Shown here piece by piece: positions 6,489 to 13,892 of a stretch of 15,255 nucleotides of DNA. The stretch is taken from positions 1 to 15,255 of the forward strand of contig JAFQDY010000098.1 in NCBI GenBank assembly GCA_017399325.1. Reading direction: 5' to 3'. The position numbers and the translations under genes were made by a program. The notes beneath the pieces were generated by a model. That model was not told the DNA's origin. It worked only from the letters and a program-made list of their open reading frames with translations, and did no database searches. The number at the start of each line of letters is the position of its first letter. The stretch's first letter is position 1. Source of the stretch: Oscillospiraceae bacterium. Its GTDB lineage: Bacteria > Bacillota > Clostridia > Oscillospirales > Oscillospiraceae.

Positions 6489-7580
6489 ATGGAACTGATC
6501 TGCACATTAAAAGGACTTTGCGACAAGCTGCCCGCCTTTGGCTTTTCCGAGGAATTGGAGGCCGCGCTGAGAGAATATCTGCAATTCTTGCGTAAGCGTG
6601 ACGACCTGCTGCAGTTGGCGGAGACCTACCACAACGACATCTACGAAAACGGCCGCTACACCCCTGCGGAAGTGGCCCGGCTGCCGGAGTGCGACGGCAG
6701 GGAAGAAGGTATGCTTTTTGCGGCTATCTTCCTTGCCCGGTATGCCCGTATGGATGAAATTTTGGCCCGGCGCGGCATCGACCCCAAGCAAAAGCAAACG
6801 GCGCTGGACATCTTCTGCACCCAGATCAATAAAAACAAGGCCATCACCGGAAAATACGGCTTTAACGGCTATTACCGTATGGCCACGGTGAATATGCTGA
6901 AGCCCAACCGCTATACCTTGGGTAGGCTGGTCTTTGAAACGGCCACCTTTGACTACCCCTTTGAAATTTACCGGCGCAAAAGCGACGGGGCGGACCTGCC
7001 TATGGCCCTGCCCGGCTTCCGCTATATGCCCGACGGTCGGCAGGCGGCCCGGGACTACGAAGGCGAATGTTTTGAACCCACATTGGAAGCAACCCAAAAT
7101 CAGGTGACCGGCTACACCTTTGACGGTGACGGCCGTCTGATCTTTGAACCGGTCACCCTGTCTTTGGCAGAGCATGAAAAAGCCGTTGCCAAGGGTGACG
7201 ATGCCATTTCCATTCACATTCCCGGTGGCGGCAGAATGACGCCCGAGGCGGTGGCGGACGCCATCGCCCAGGCAAAGGAATTTTTTGCCAAGCACTTTGC
7301 GGATATGGATTTCAAGGTGTATATGTGCAGTTCCTGGCTGATGGATACGGCAATGAAGGAATTCCTGTCCCCGGAAACCAACATTCTGAAATTCCAGAAC
7401 ATATTCCGGGTGGTGCTCACCGGCGTGAATACATTTTCTTTGCATTGGCACATTTTCGGCATCGAACAGTTCGTTCCCTTAACGGAACTGAAGCCTGCCA
7501 ACGACTTCCAGAGGACATTTCTGGACCGGGCAAAAGCCGGCAAGACCATGTATAGCGGACTTGGCTATTTCTTTTTATAA
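6489..7580 (+). CDS. GNAT-like acyltransferase (NAT_N/GNAT_C family)
   Basis: This 363-aa protein resembles the Firmicutes acyltransferase-domain family made of a helical NAT_N domain (about 1-130, including MLFAAIFLARYARMDEIL and INKNKAITGKYGFNGYYRMA) and a GNAT-like C-terminal domain (about 140-320, including ISIHIPGGGRMTPEAV and KVYMCSSWLMDTAMKEFL). It would transfer an acyl group, acetyl or longer, from an acyl-CoA; the acceptor is unknown. No signal peptide or membrane segment is seen, so it should share the cytosol with the hydrolase encoded just upstream. The start at 6489 is taken from GGGAGA six bases before it and lies only 13 nt after the hydrolase stop, so the two are almost certainly co-transcribed. 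The family assignment comes from recognised motifs, not a profile search. Confidence 0.7.
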   Translation: MELICTLKGLCDKLPAFGFSEELEAALREYLQFLRKRDDLLQLAETYHNDIYENGRYTPAEVARLPECDGREEGMLFAAIFLARYARMDEILARRGIDPKQKQTALDIFCTQINKNKAITGKYGFNGYYRMATVNMLKPNRYTLGRLVFETATFDYPFEIYRRKSDGADLPMALPGFRYMPDGRQAARDYEGECFEPTLEATQNQVTGYTFDGDGRLIFEPVTLSLAEHEKAVAKGDDAISIHIPGGGRMTPEAVADAIAQAKEFFAKHFADMDFKVYMCSSWLMDTAMKEFLSPETNILKFQNIFRVVLTGVNTFSLHWHIFGIEQFVPLTELKPANDFQRTFLDRAKAGKTMYSGLGYFFL

Positions 7581-7589
7581 AAACATCAG

Positions 7590-7620
7590 AAAACAGGCTC
7601 ATTTTACGGGCCTGTTTTTT
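7590..7620 (+). terminator. Rho-independent terminator of the GH89-like/acyltransferase operon
   Basis: AAAACAGGC (7590-7598) pairs with GCCTGTTTT (7610-7618), followed by T residues to 7620. It lies 9 nt after the acyltransferase stop. Confidence 0.85.
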
Positions 7621-7624
7621 GTCG

Positions 7625-7649
7625 TTTTCACCACATTTTCAGGTGAAAA
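7625..7649. repeat. Inverted repeat upstream of the malQ promoter
   Basis: TTTTCACC (7625-7632) and GGTGAAAA (7642-7649) form a perfect 8-bp inverted repeat with a 9-nt loop, just after the preceding operon's terminator. It may be an operator half or a second weak terminator arm; nothing decides between these. Confidence 0.35.
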
Positions 7650-7660
7650 ATGCGGCAAAA

Positions 7661-7684
7661 TCGCGAAAATGTCGAAATTCGCGA
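7661..7684. promoter_or_regulatory. Perfect 0A-box core inside an inverted repeat, upstream of malQ-glgP
   Basis: TGTCGAA (7670-7676), the exact core of a Spo0A box, is flanked by TCGCGAA (7661-7667) and TTCGCGA (7678-7684), a perfect 7-bp inverted repeat. The box ends 25 bp before the -35 hexamer, an activator-compatible position. A single 7-mer can occur by chance, so this is a candidate only. Confidence 0.4.
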
Positions 7685-7701
7685 AACCTTTGCGGTTTCT
7701 C

Positions 7702-7730
7702 TTGACAAAGGGCCGAAAACAGATTACTCT
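7702..7730 (+). promoter_or_regulatory. Candidate sigma-A promoter of malQ-glgP
   Basis: A perfect TTGACA (7702-7707), a 17-nt spacer, then a weak TACTCT (7725-7730). The poor -10 suggests a promoter that may need an activator. Transcription would start near 7737, leaving a leader of about 113 nt. Confidence 0.5.
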
Positions 7731-7751
7731 AAACAGGTATTGTATGATGGG

Positions 7752-7828
7752 ACAGTGTATTTTTGCATGGCTTTTTGCCCATACTTTTTTCCGAAAAGGA
7801 ACCATCGGGGGCCGGCAGCATACACTGT
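7752..7828 (+). other. Structured malQ leader closed by a 9-bp stem
   Basis: ACAGTGTAT (7752-7760) pairs perfectly with ATACACTGT (7820-7828). Enclosed are a hairpin ATGG/CCAT (7767-7782, with a T-rich loop) and a hairpin TTCC/GGAA (7789-7801, loop GAAAA). The closing stem ends 8 nt before the ribosome binding site AAAAGGAGAG. This is a junction-like fold consistent with a cis-regulatory RNA; it matches no class I recognise. Confidence 0.35.
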
Positions 7829-7849
7829 TTTATGAAAAGGAGAGACCCT

Positions 7850-9328
7850 ATGCGCGCAAGCGGTATTTTGATGCACATCACCTCTCTGCCCAGTCCCTAC
7901 GGCGTGGGAACGCTGGGCAAAGAGTCCTATAAATTCATCGATTTTCTAAAGGAAGCCGGGCAGAAGTATTGGCAGATTTTGCCGCTGACCCCCACCGGTT
8001 ACGGCGATTCCCCCTACCAGTCCTGTTCTACCTATGCAGGCAACCATTATCTGATCGATCTGGATACGCTGGTGGAAGACGGCCTTTTGAAGACCGAAGA
8101 GATCACCGGGTATCACTGGGGCGAAAACCCCAACCGCGTCGATTTCGGCTTGCTTTATGAAAACCGCTTAAGCGTCCTGCGGCGGGCCTTTGACCGGTTC
8201 GCTGACTGGGAGAAGTTGGACGCTTTTGGCCGGGAAAACAGCAACTGGTTGCCGGATTTCTCTTTGTTTATGGCCCTGAAAAACCAAAACGGCGGCAAAC
8301 CATGGTTTCAGTGGGAAGAGGGCTTAAAACGCCGGGAGCCGGAGGCCATCTGGCAGGCAAGAAAGGCTTTGAAAGAAGAGATCAAATTCTACCAATTCCT
8401 GCAATACTTATTCCATACTCAATGGCAGGCTGTGCGGGACTATGCCCATAGCAAGGGCGTTTTCATCATCGGCGATGTACCTATTTATGTGCCCTACGAT
8501 TCTGCCGATGTGTGGAGCAACGCCGAGTGGTTCTGGCTGGACGAAGACCTGCAGCCGGTGGCGGTGGCGGGATGTCCTCCCGACGATTTCAATGCAGACG
8601 GCCAACTTTGGGGAAACCCTCTGTATCTGTGGGACTTGCATAAAAAAGACGGCTACAGTTGGTGGCTGCAGCGCTTGAAAGGCGCTGCCAACCGTTACGA
8701 TATGATCCGCATCGACCATTTCCGCGGCTTTGCCGGCTACTATGCCGTACCTTTCGGCGCAGAACACGCCCGCAACGGCCAGTGGCTCAAAGGCCCCGGT
8801 ATGGACTTTATCGGCAAGATCAAAAGTGCCTTGCCGGATACCCCTATGATCGCCGAGGACTTGGGATTTTTGACGGAAGATGTCCACAAACTGCGTCAGG
8901 ATTCCGGTTACCCCGGTATGAAAGTGCTGGAGTTTGCTTTTGATGCGGACAGCAACAATGAGTACCTGCCCCACACCTATGAGAAGAACACGGTGTGCTA
9001 CACGGGCACCCACGACAATATGCCGCTAAAGCAATGGTTTGCTGAGTCCGGCGAAAAGACGGCAGCCTTTGCCAAAAAATATGTGAGCGCGTCTGACCCC
9101 ATTTGGGGTATGATCCGTTTGTGTATGAGCAGCGTGTCGGAACTGGCGGTGGTCCAGATGCAGGACTATCTTGCCTTGGGCGCAGATGCCCGGATGAATT
9201 TCCCCGGCACCCGCAGCAGCGATAACTGGACCTGGCGGGCTGATAAAACCTATCTGGATCGCCTTTCGGCAGAAACGATCCGGGAACTCACCGCCACCTA
9301 CGGTCGGCTGGCTGAGGATTTACAGTAA
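7850..9328 (+). CDS. malQ: 4-alpha-glucanotransferase (amylomaltase, GH77)
   Basis: This cytosolic enzyme transfers segments of alpha-1,4-glucan between chains and releases glucose, making short malto-oligosaccharides into substrates for the phosphorylase encoded next. The 492-aa length is typical for bacterial GH77. Motifs are all present: N-terminal GILMHITSLPSPYGVGTLG, and SPYQSCSTYAGN. The nucleophile is D289 in IRIDHFRGF, the acid/base E336 in IAEDLG, and the third acid D389 in GTHDN. The start at 7850 follows AAAAGGAGAG and gives the normal N-terminus; an in-frame ATG 87 nt upstream would add a tail unlike the family. It is the first gene of a two-gene operon with glgP, 27 nt apart. Confidence 0.97.
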   Translation: MRASGILMHITSLPSPYGVGTLGKESYKFIDFLKEAGQKYWQILPLTPTGYGDSPYQSCSTYAGNHYLIDLDTLVEDGLLKTEEITGYHWGENPNRVDFGLLYENRLSVLRRAFDRFADWEKLDAFGRENSNWLPDFSLFMALKNQNGGKPWFQWEEGLKRREPEAIWQARKALKEEIKFYQFLQYLFHTQWQAVRDYAHSKGVFIIGDVPIYVPYDSADVWSNAEWFWLDEDLQPVAVAGCPPDDFNADGQLWGNPLYLWDLHKKDGYSWWLQRLKGAANRYDMIRIDHFRGFAGYYAVPFGAEHARNGQWLKGPGMDFIGKIKSALPDTPMIAEDLGFLTEDVHKLRQDSGYPGMKVLEFAFDADSNNEYLPHTYEKNTVCYTGTHDNMPLKQWFAESGEKTAAFAKKYVSASDPIWGMIRLCMSSVSELAVVQMQDYLALGADARMNFPGTRSSDNWTWRADKTYLDRLSAETIRELTATYGRLAEDLQ

Positions 9329-9355
9329 GGCAATATAAGAAACGGAGACTGAATT

Positions 9356-11689
9356 ATGGGTTATAATTGTTTGAATATTGTAAAATGGACGGAAGCCAAA
9401 CTGAAGTATACCTACGACGTGTCCTTGCGGGAGGCCAACGCCCAGGAACTGCACGAAGCGCTGGGCGAAGCGGTGATGATGGCCATTTCCGACAACTGGA
9501 ATCACGCTAAGCATACCCGTATGCCCCAGCGAAAGGCATATTATATTTCCGCCGAGTATCTCATCGGCCGGTTGGTGTATTCTAACCTCTACAATATGGG
9601 TATTTTGGACGAAATGAAGCAACTGTTTGCCCAGCGGGGCGTGGATCTGGCCATCTTGGAAGATGTGGAAGACGCGGCTTTGGGCAACGGTGGCCTTGGC
9701 AGACTGGCAGCCTGCTTCTTAGACTCTGCCGCTACCACCGACATTCCTCTGTCCGGCTACGGCCTGCGGTACAGATTCGGTCTGTTCAAGCAGAGTTTCG
9801 ATGCCGACGGCAGTCAGAAAGAGAATGCGGACGACTGGGCAAAATTCGGCGATCCCTGGTCCTACCGCCGGTATAACCACACCGTAAAGGTGCAGTTCCC
9901 GGACCATACGGTGCTGGCTGTGCCTTACGATGTGCCTGTCATCGGTTACGGCACACAGAATATCGGCACTTTGCGTCTGTGGCAATGCGAAGCGGAAGAA
10001 GAACTGGACTTCAACGCCTTCAACGATCAGGACTACCTGCGGGCGTTGGCGCAAAAGAACAAGGCCGAGGACATCACCCGCGTCCTTTATCCCAACGACT
10101 CCACTTGGGAGGGTAAGCGCCTGCGTATCAAGCAGCAGTATGTGCTGTCTTCTGCTTCCTTGCAGGATATGCTGCGGGTCTATAAGACCACCCACGGCAC
10201 AGATATGAGCCATTTTGCAGACTACTACTGCGTCCAGCTGAATGACACCCACCCGGCTATGTCCATTCCCGAACTGATCCGGCTGCTAATGAAAGAGGGT
10301 ATGGACTTTGAGCAGAGTTTCCTGATCGCCCAAAAGACATTCTCCTACACCAACCATACGGTGATGGGCGAAGCGCTGGAGAAGTGGAATCTGGATCTGC
10401 TCCGCAGCGTTGTGCCGGAGATTGTGGATATCATTTGGCGCATTGACGAAAAACTGAAAAGCGAACACCCCAACCTGTTTATCGTTCGGGATAATACCGC
10501 CCATATGGCAAATCTGTCCGTATATGTGGGCACTTATGTGAACGGCGTGGCGGAGATCCACTCCCAGATCCTGAAGGACGATGTGTTCCGGGAATGGTAC
10601 GAAGCCTTCCCCGACCGTTTCCAGAACAAGACCAACGGTGTCACGCCCCGTCGCTGGATGGGTCTGTGTAACCCGGAACTGACCCAACTGCTGAAGTACC
10701 GCATCGGCGGCGATTTCCTGAAAGACCTTGACAAACTGCATAAGTTGAAGCCGATGATCGACGACGATCTGGTCCGCCAGTTCAATGCGGTCAAGCGGCA
10801 GAAGAAAGAGCAGTTGTGCAGTTTGATCTACAAGAAAGAGGGCGTGAAATTAAACCCCGATTTCCTGTTTGATGTGCAGGTCAAGCGTTTGCACGAGTAT
10901 AAGCGCCAACTGCTGAACGCTTTGTCCATCGTGGATATTTACTTCCGTCTTAAGGACGGCAGCCTGCAGGACTTCCATCCGACAGTCTACCTGTTCGGCG
11001 CAAAATCCGCCCCCGGCTATGCCCGGGCCAAGGCGGTGATCCGCTATATCAACCGGATCGCCCGTATGATCAACAATGATCCGGAAATGGACGGCAAACT
11101 GAAAGTGGTCTTCGTGCAAAATTATAACTGCTCTTATGCCGAGTCCATCATTCCTGCGGCAGATATTTCTGAGCAGATCTCTCCTGCAGGCACCGAGGCT
11201 TCCGGCACCGGCAATATGAAACTGATGCTCAACGGCGCAGTTACATTGGGTACTTTGGACGGCGCTAACGTAGAGATCGTAAAAGAAGCCGGTATGGAAA
11301 ACAACTATATCTTCGGCGCGACCGTGGAACAGATCAACGCCGCCCGGGATTCCTACTATGCCCGAGGTATCTACGACGCCAATCCCCGCCTGCGCCGGGC
11401 CATCGATACTTTGGTGGACGGCACCGTGCCCACCGACGACGAGCAGAGAGAACTCTGCCATGCCCTGCTTGACGGCACCCACTGGCATAAGGCTGACCAC
11501 TACTTCCTGCTGATGGATTATGAATCCTATCTGGAGGCAAAACTCCGGGCCAACCGGGACTATGCCGATCGCCTGGCGTTCGGACGGAAGTGCCTGATGA
11601 ACATCGCCAGCGGCGCAAAGTTCTCCTCGGACCGCACAATCCGCCAGTATGCAGAAGAGATCTGGCATATCGAACCCACCCAGTTCTGA
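9356..11689 (+). CDS. glgP: Glycogen/maltodextrin phosphorylase (GT35)
   Basis: This PLP-dependent cytosolic enzyme cleaves terminal alpha-1,4 bonds of glycogen or maltodextrin with phosphate, giving glucose-1-phosphate. Family motifs run through the 777-aa product: YYISAEYLIGR, DAALGNGGLGRLAACFLDS, GYGLRYRFGLFKQ, QLNDTHPAM, VKRLHEYKRQLLNAL, and the PLP site EASGTGNMKLMLNG, whose lysine is K622. The length is close to E. coli GlgP (815) and MalP (797). The ATG at 9356 follows GGAGA and lies 27 nt after malQ, so it shares that transcript. Pairing with malQ fits either dietary maltodextrin use or mobilisation of stored glycogen. No glgA, glgB or glgC is in the window, so synthesis must be encoded elsewhere if it exists. 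Confidence 0.97.
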   Translation: MGYNCLNIVKWTEAKLKYTYDVSLREANAQELHEALGEAVMMAISDNWNHAKHTRMPQRKAYYISAEYLIGRLVYSNLYNMGILDEMKQLFAQRGVDLAILEDVEDAALGNGGLGRLAACFLDSAATTDIPLSGYGLRYRFGLFKQSFDADGSQKENADDWAKFGDPWSYRRYNHTVKVQFPDHTVLAVPYDVPVIGYGTQNIGTLRLWQCEAEEELDFNAFNDQDYLRALAQKNKAEDITRVLYPNDSTWEGKRLRIKQQYVLSSASLQDMLRVYKTTHGTDMSHFADYYCVQLNDTHPAMSIPELIRLLMKEGMDFEQSFLIAQKTFSYTNHTVMGEALEKWNLDLLRSVVPEIVDIIWRIDEKLKSEHPNLFIVRDNTAHMANLSVYVGTYVNGVAEIHSQILKDDVFREWYEAFPDRFQNKTNGVTPRRWMGLCNPELTQLLKYRIGGDFLKDLDKLHKLKPMIDDDLVRQFNAVKRQKKEQLCSLIYKKEGVKLNPDFLFDVQVKRLHEYKRQLLNALSIVDIYFRLKDGSLQDFHPTVYLFGAKSAPGYARAKAVIRYINRIARMINNDPEMDGKLKVVFVQNYNCSYAESIIPAADISEQISPAGTEASGTGNMKLMLNGAVTLGTLDGANVEIVKEAGMENNYIFGATVEQINAARDSYYARGIYDANPRLRRAIDTLVDGTVPTDDEQRELCHALLDGTHWHKADHYFLLMDYESYLEAKLRANRDYADRLAFGRKCLMNIASGAKFSSDRTIRQYAEEIWHIEPTQF

Positions 11690-11693
11690 AAAA

Positions 11694-11728
11694 GGCCGCC
11701 TGCCGGATATCCGGCAGGCGGTATCGTT
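11694..11728 (+). terminator. Long GC-rich palindrome after glgP (probable terminator)
   Basis: Positions 11696-11721 form a perfect 26-bp palindrome: arm CCGCCTGCCGGAT and its exact complement. It lies just after the glgP stop and is followed by a T-poor tract (TATCGTTT). The strong stem suggests it ends or stabilises the malQ-glgP message, but the weak T-run makes termination less certain. Confidence 0.6.
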
Positions 11729-11788
11729 TACCAAAACTGGCCTTATATTACAAAACAAAATTGGGACTGGTTTTAATGCCAGAAGGTG

Positions 11789-11795
11789 CTATAAT
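11789..11795 (+). promoter_or_regulatory. Extended -10 promoter of the ECF S-component gene
   Basis: A perfect TATAAT (11790-11795) is preceded by TG one base away, an extended -10. No good -35 hexamer is seen at 16-18 nt. A CTGG/CCAG inverted repeat (11767-11782) occupies the region just upstream. The transcript would start near 11802, giving a leader of about 23 nt, too short for a riboswitch. Confidence 0.55.
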
Positions 11796-11824
11796 GCAAC
11801 TAAAGATTTCCGGGAGGTGCAGAT

Positions 11825-12412
11825 ATGAAAGAATCCCAAGGTTTAAGAAAATTGTGTATGGCGGCGCTGTTTGCGGCGCTCTGCTACATTGGTTTTACAT
11901 ACTGCAAAATCGATATTCCGGTGGGTGCAGAAAAGACCGCATTCCACTTAGGTAATGTATTTTGCGTATTGGCAGCGTTGTTTTTGGGCGGTTTTTGGGG
12001 CGGTATGTCCGGCGCTATCGGTATGACCATTGCGGACTTGACCACAGCCTATGTTACTTCTGCCCCCAAGACCTTTGTGCTGAAACTGTGCATCGGTCTC
12101 ATTACCGGCCTGCTTGCCCACAAGGTATTCCACCTGAGCAAGGATCAGCCGCGGAAAGTTCCGCTGCCTGTTGCCACGGTGCTTAGTTGCGCCGGCGGTA
12201 TGGTGTTTAATATGGTTGCAGATCCGGTGGTGGGCTATTTCTATAAGACCTATGTGCTGGGTGTGCCTCAGAAGGCTGCTACGATCTGGGCAAAAATGGG
12301 CGCGCTGACCACTGCAGTGAACGCAGTTGTGGCGGTGATCGCCGCAACCATCTTCTATCTGGCGCTGCGCCCTGCGTTAAAGCGAAGCAATTTGCTCCCT
12401 CAAGTGAAATGA
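11825..12412 (+). CDS. ECF transporter substrate-binding (S) component
   Basis: This 195-aa integral membrane protein resembles the substrate-capturing S subunit of energy-coupling factor vitamin importers. It has about five to six hydrophobic segments, and the segment HLGNVFCVLAALFLGGFWGG followed by SGAIGMTIADL and APKTFVLKLCIGLITGLLAHK is typical of the S-component family related to riboflavin-type subunits. No EcfA, EcfA' or EcfT genes are beside it, so it is a solitary group II subunit that would dock on a shared energising module. The ligand cannot be told: there is no riboswitch and no biosynthetic neighbour. The start follows GGGAGG. It is a single-gene unit with its own promoter and terminator. 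Confidence 0.85.
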   Translation: MKESQGLRKLCMAALFAALCYIGFTYCKIDIPVGAEKTAFHLGNVFCVLAALFLGGFWGGMSGAIGMTIADLTTAYVTSAPKTFVLKLCIGLITGLLAHKVFHLSKDQPRKVPLPVATVLSCAGGMVFNMVADPVVGYFYKTYVLGVPQKAATIWAKMGALTTAVNAVVAVIAATIFYLALRPALKRSNLLPQVK

Positions 12413-12417
12413 AAACA

Positions 12418-12450
12418 AACCCCCGTCCACCGGACGGGGGTTCAATTTTT
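12418..12450 (+). terminator. Rho-independent terminator after the ECF S-component gene
   Basis: AACCCCCGTCC (12418-12428) pairs perfectly with GGACGGGGGTT (12432-12442) around a 3-nt loop, followed by CAATTTTT. It lies 5 nt after the stop codon. Confidence 0.92.
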
Positions 12451-12463
12451 GCGTGGTGTCTCA

Positions 12464-12586
12464 AAGCCTCCCCTGTGTAAGGGGAGGTGGGCGAAATCTT
12501 TGATTTCGCTCGGAGGGGTTGTTTTCATAGCAACAATCCCCAGTCAGCCTGTTTGGCTGACAGCCCCCTTTACACAAGGGGGCCTG
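12464..12586. repeat. Composite palindromic intergenic repeat (MITE-like)
   Basis: This element of about 120 bp is made almost wholly of hairpins: CCTCCCC/GGGGAGG (12467-12487), GCGAAATC/GATTTCGC (12491-12509), GGGGTTGTT with AACAATCCCC (12515-12541), GTCAGCC/GGCTGAC (12543-12561), and CCCCCTT/AAGGGGG (12564-12582). The two ends are also imperfect inverted copies of each other, sharing the TGTGTAA loop core. It looks like the high-copy non-coding repeats common between genes in Oscillospiraceae. It sits between converging genes, and its right-end hairpin could help end the leftward azl transcript. Confidence 0.8.
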
Positions 12587-12594
12587 TGCATTGA

Positions 12595-12900
12595 TTATAA
12601 CAAACGAATCAAATACTCTGCAATAAATACCGTGGCGCAACTGGCAACCGCCACAACGATCAAACTCTTTTTCCACAAAGAGAGCGCCACCGCCACCGCC
12701 AGACCCAGCGCGCCGCTGATCATATGTTCCGTGGCGTACAAAATGGCGGGGAATGTCATGGCCGTCAGACAGGCCGTGGGCACATAGTGCAAAAACGACT
12801 TCAAAAACCGGTTTTTGATGGGCTTTTTGAAAATGGTCAGGGGCAGCGCCCGGATCAGGTAAGTGGTAACGGCCATCACCAAAATGTAAATGTAGATCAT
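12595..12900 (-). CDS. azlD: AzlD family branched-chain amino acid exporter subunit
   Basis: This 101-aa membrane protein is the small partner of AzlC; together they export branched-chain amino acids (and azaleucine in B. subtilis). The N-terminal TTYLIRALPLTIFKK, a central SFLHYVPTACLTAMTFPAIL, and about four hydrophobic helices are characteristic. The start at 12900 has GGAGG seven bases before it and overlaps the azlC stop by 4 nt (ATGA), so translation is coupled. Length is as expected for AzlD. Confidence 0.92.
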   Translation of the reverse strand: MIYIYILVMAVTTYLIRALPLTIFKKPIKNRFLKSFLHYVPTACLTAMTFPAILYATEHMISGALGLAVAVALSLWKKSLIVVAVASCATVFIAEYLIRLL

Positions 12901-13607
12901 TGGGCCACCTCCTCGTCATGAACGGGGAACAAGGCGGCGCACAGGGCGGCGGCCAAAACCGTGCAGATCACGATCGCCAAACCGCCGGACACCTGATTTA
13001 AGTAAGGTACCCAAGTGAACAGGCAACTGAAAATCAGCGCCAAGATCACCGAGATCAAAATGGGTTTTTCCTCTCGGGTCTGGGGTACGACGATGGCGAT
13101 GAACATACCGTAGAGCATCACGCCCAGCGCCATTCTGACGGACACAGGCAGCAGCGAGCCTGCCACTGCACCCAGGGCTGTTCCGGAAGTCCAGCCGATG
13201 GCTGCCACCGTTCCCGCACCTACAAAAAAGGCGGGGGTGAGGTTTTTGCCCCGGGACATACCCAAAGCAAACACTTCGTCGGTGTTGAAAAATGCCACTG
13301 CCAAGCGTTTCAGCGTGCCTACATTTTGTCCCAGCCGCTGGCCCAGCGCAAGGCTCATTAAGGCGTAGCGGCTGTTGATGACCACCTGGGTCAGAATCAT
13401 TTCCAGAATGGCCGCGCCTGCGGCGATCACCGTCAGACCTGCAAACTGGCCTGCGCTGGTTAAATTGGACGCGGAGATGAGGATCGCCTGCCAGATGGTA
13501 AGACCTTGAGCGATGGCCATAGCGCCAAAGCCAAAACTGACAGAGAAATATCCCACGCAAACCGGCATACCGGCTTTCATACCGGCCAAGAATTCTTTTC
13601 GTTTCAT
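12897..13607 (-). CDS. azlC: AzlC family branched-chain amino acid exporter
   Basis: This 236-aa inner-membrane protein is the larger subunit of the AzlCD exporter of leucine, isoleucine and valine. Family features are the opening GMKAGMPVCVGYFSVSFGFG, LTSAGQFAGL and VINSRYALMSLAL, the FFNTDEVFAL block, and seven or so hydrophobic helices. It is first in a two-gene minus-strand operon with azlD, with a 4-nt overlap. Its own ribosome binding site (GAGATG, 7 nt before the ATG) is weak. No Lrp/AsnC-type or other regulator gene is adjacent. Confidence 0.95.
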   Translation of the reverse strand: MKRKEFLAGMKAGMPVCVGYFSVSFGFGAMAIAQGLTIWQAILISASNLTSAGQFAGLTVIAAGAAILEMILTQVVINSRYALMSLALGQRLGQNVGTLKRLAVAFFNTDEVFALGMSRGKNLTPAFFVGAGTVAAIGWTSGTALGAVAGSLLPVSVRMALGVMLYGMFIAIVVPQTREEKPILISVILALIFSCLFTWVPYLNQVSGGLAIVICTVLAAALCAALFPVHDEEVAQ

Positions 13608-13643
13608 TTATCTACATCTCGTTTCAAAAACTGTAATATCCCT

Positions 13644-13672
13644 ATTCTACCGCAAGCGCGCAGATATTTCCA
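13644..13672 (-). promoter_or_regulatory. Candidate sigma-A promoter of azlCD
   Basis: On the minus strand: TGGAAA (13667-13672; 4 of 6), a 17-nt spacer, then TAGAAT (13644-13649; 5 of 6). Transcription would begin near 13637, about 30 nt before the azlC ATG. Confidence 0.5.
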
Positions 13673-13690
13673 GTACTTTCTTAAGAAAAA

Positions 13691-13825
13691 TAAACGGACG
13701 AGCAATGCTCGCCCCTACGAAAACCTAGAATATATTCCTCCGCCATTGCGAGGAGGGCGAATGCCCGACGCGGCAATCTCCTGTGCTAACAGATTTGTTG
13801 TAGGGGCGGCGTCCTCGACGCCCCG
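13691..13825. repeat. Mosaic of short palindromic intergenic repeats
   Basis: This gene-free stretch is packed with hairpins: CGAGCA/TGCTCG (13699-13711), ATTGC (13745-13749) with GCAAT (13773-13777), and GGCGTC/GACGCC (13808-13822). In addition CGCCCCTAC (13710-13718) and GTAGGGGCG (13800-13808) form a 9-bp inverted repeat that brackets the middle part, as if one unit had been inserted inside another. The segments resemble high-copy clostridial intergenic repeats. No coding sequence is supported. Confidence 0.7.
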
Positions 13826-13880
13826 AAAGCCTTCTCCTTGAGGAGAAGGTGTCGCGGCTGCGCCGCGACGGATGAGGTGT
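13826..13880. repeat. Double-hairpin intergenic repeat
   Basis: CCTTCTCC/GGAGAAGG (13830-13849) is followed immediately by GTCGCGGC/GCCGCGAC (13851-13869) and then GGATGAGG. This two-stem layout with a GATGAGG tail is a repeat type that I recognise as frequent in gut Clostridia. It is distinct from the element at 12464-12586. Confidence 0.7.
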
Positions 13881-13892
13881 TGGCCGTCCGCA

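Noticed and set aside
7763..7849. Upstream in-frame start for malQ
   Set aside because: It would add 29 residues unlike GH77 proteins and lacks a ribosome binding site, whereas 7850 has AAAAGGAGAG.
11694..11824. Riboswitch upstream of the ECF S-component gene
   Set aside because: The extended -10 promoter leaves a leader of about 23 nt; the large palindrome lies upstream of it and belongs to the end of glgP.
12449..12787. Plus-strand frame across the repeat and azlD
   Set aside because: It is built from the hairpin repeat and the antisense of azlD.
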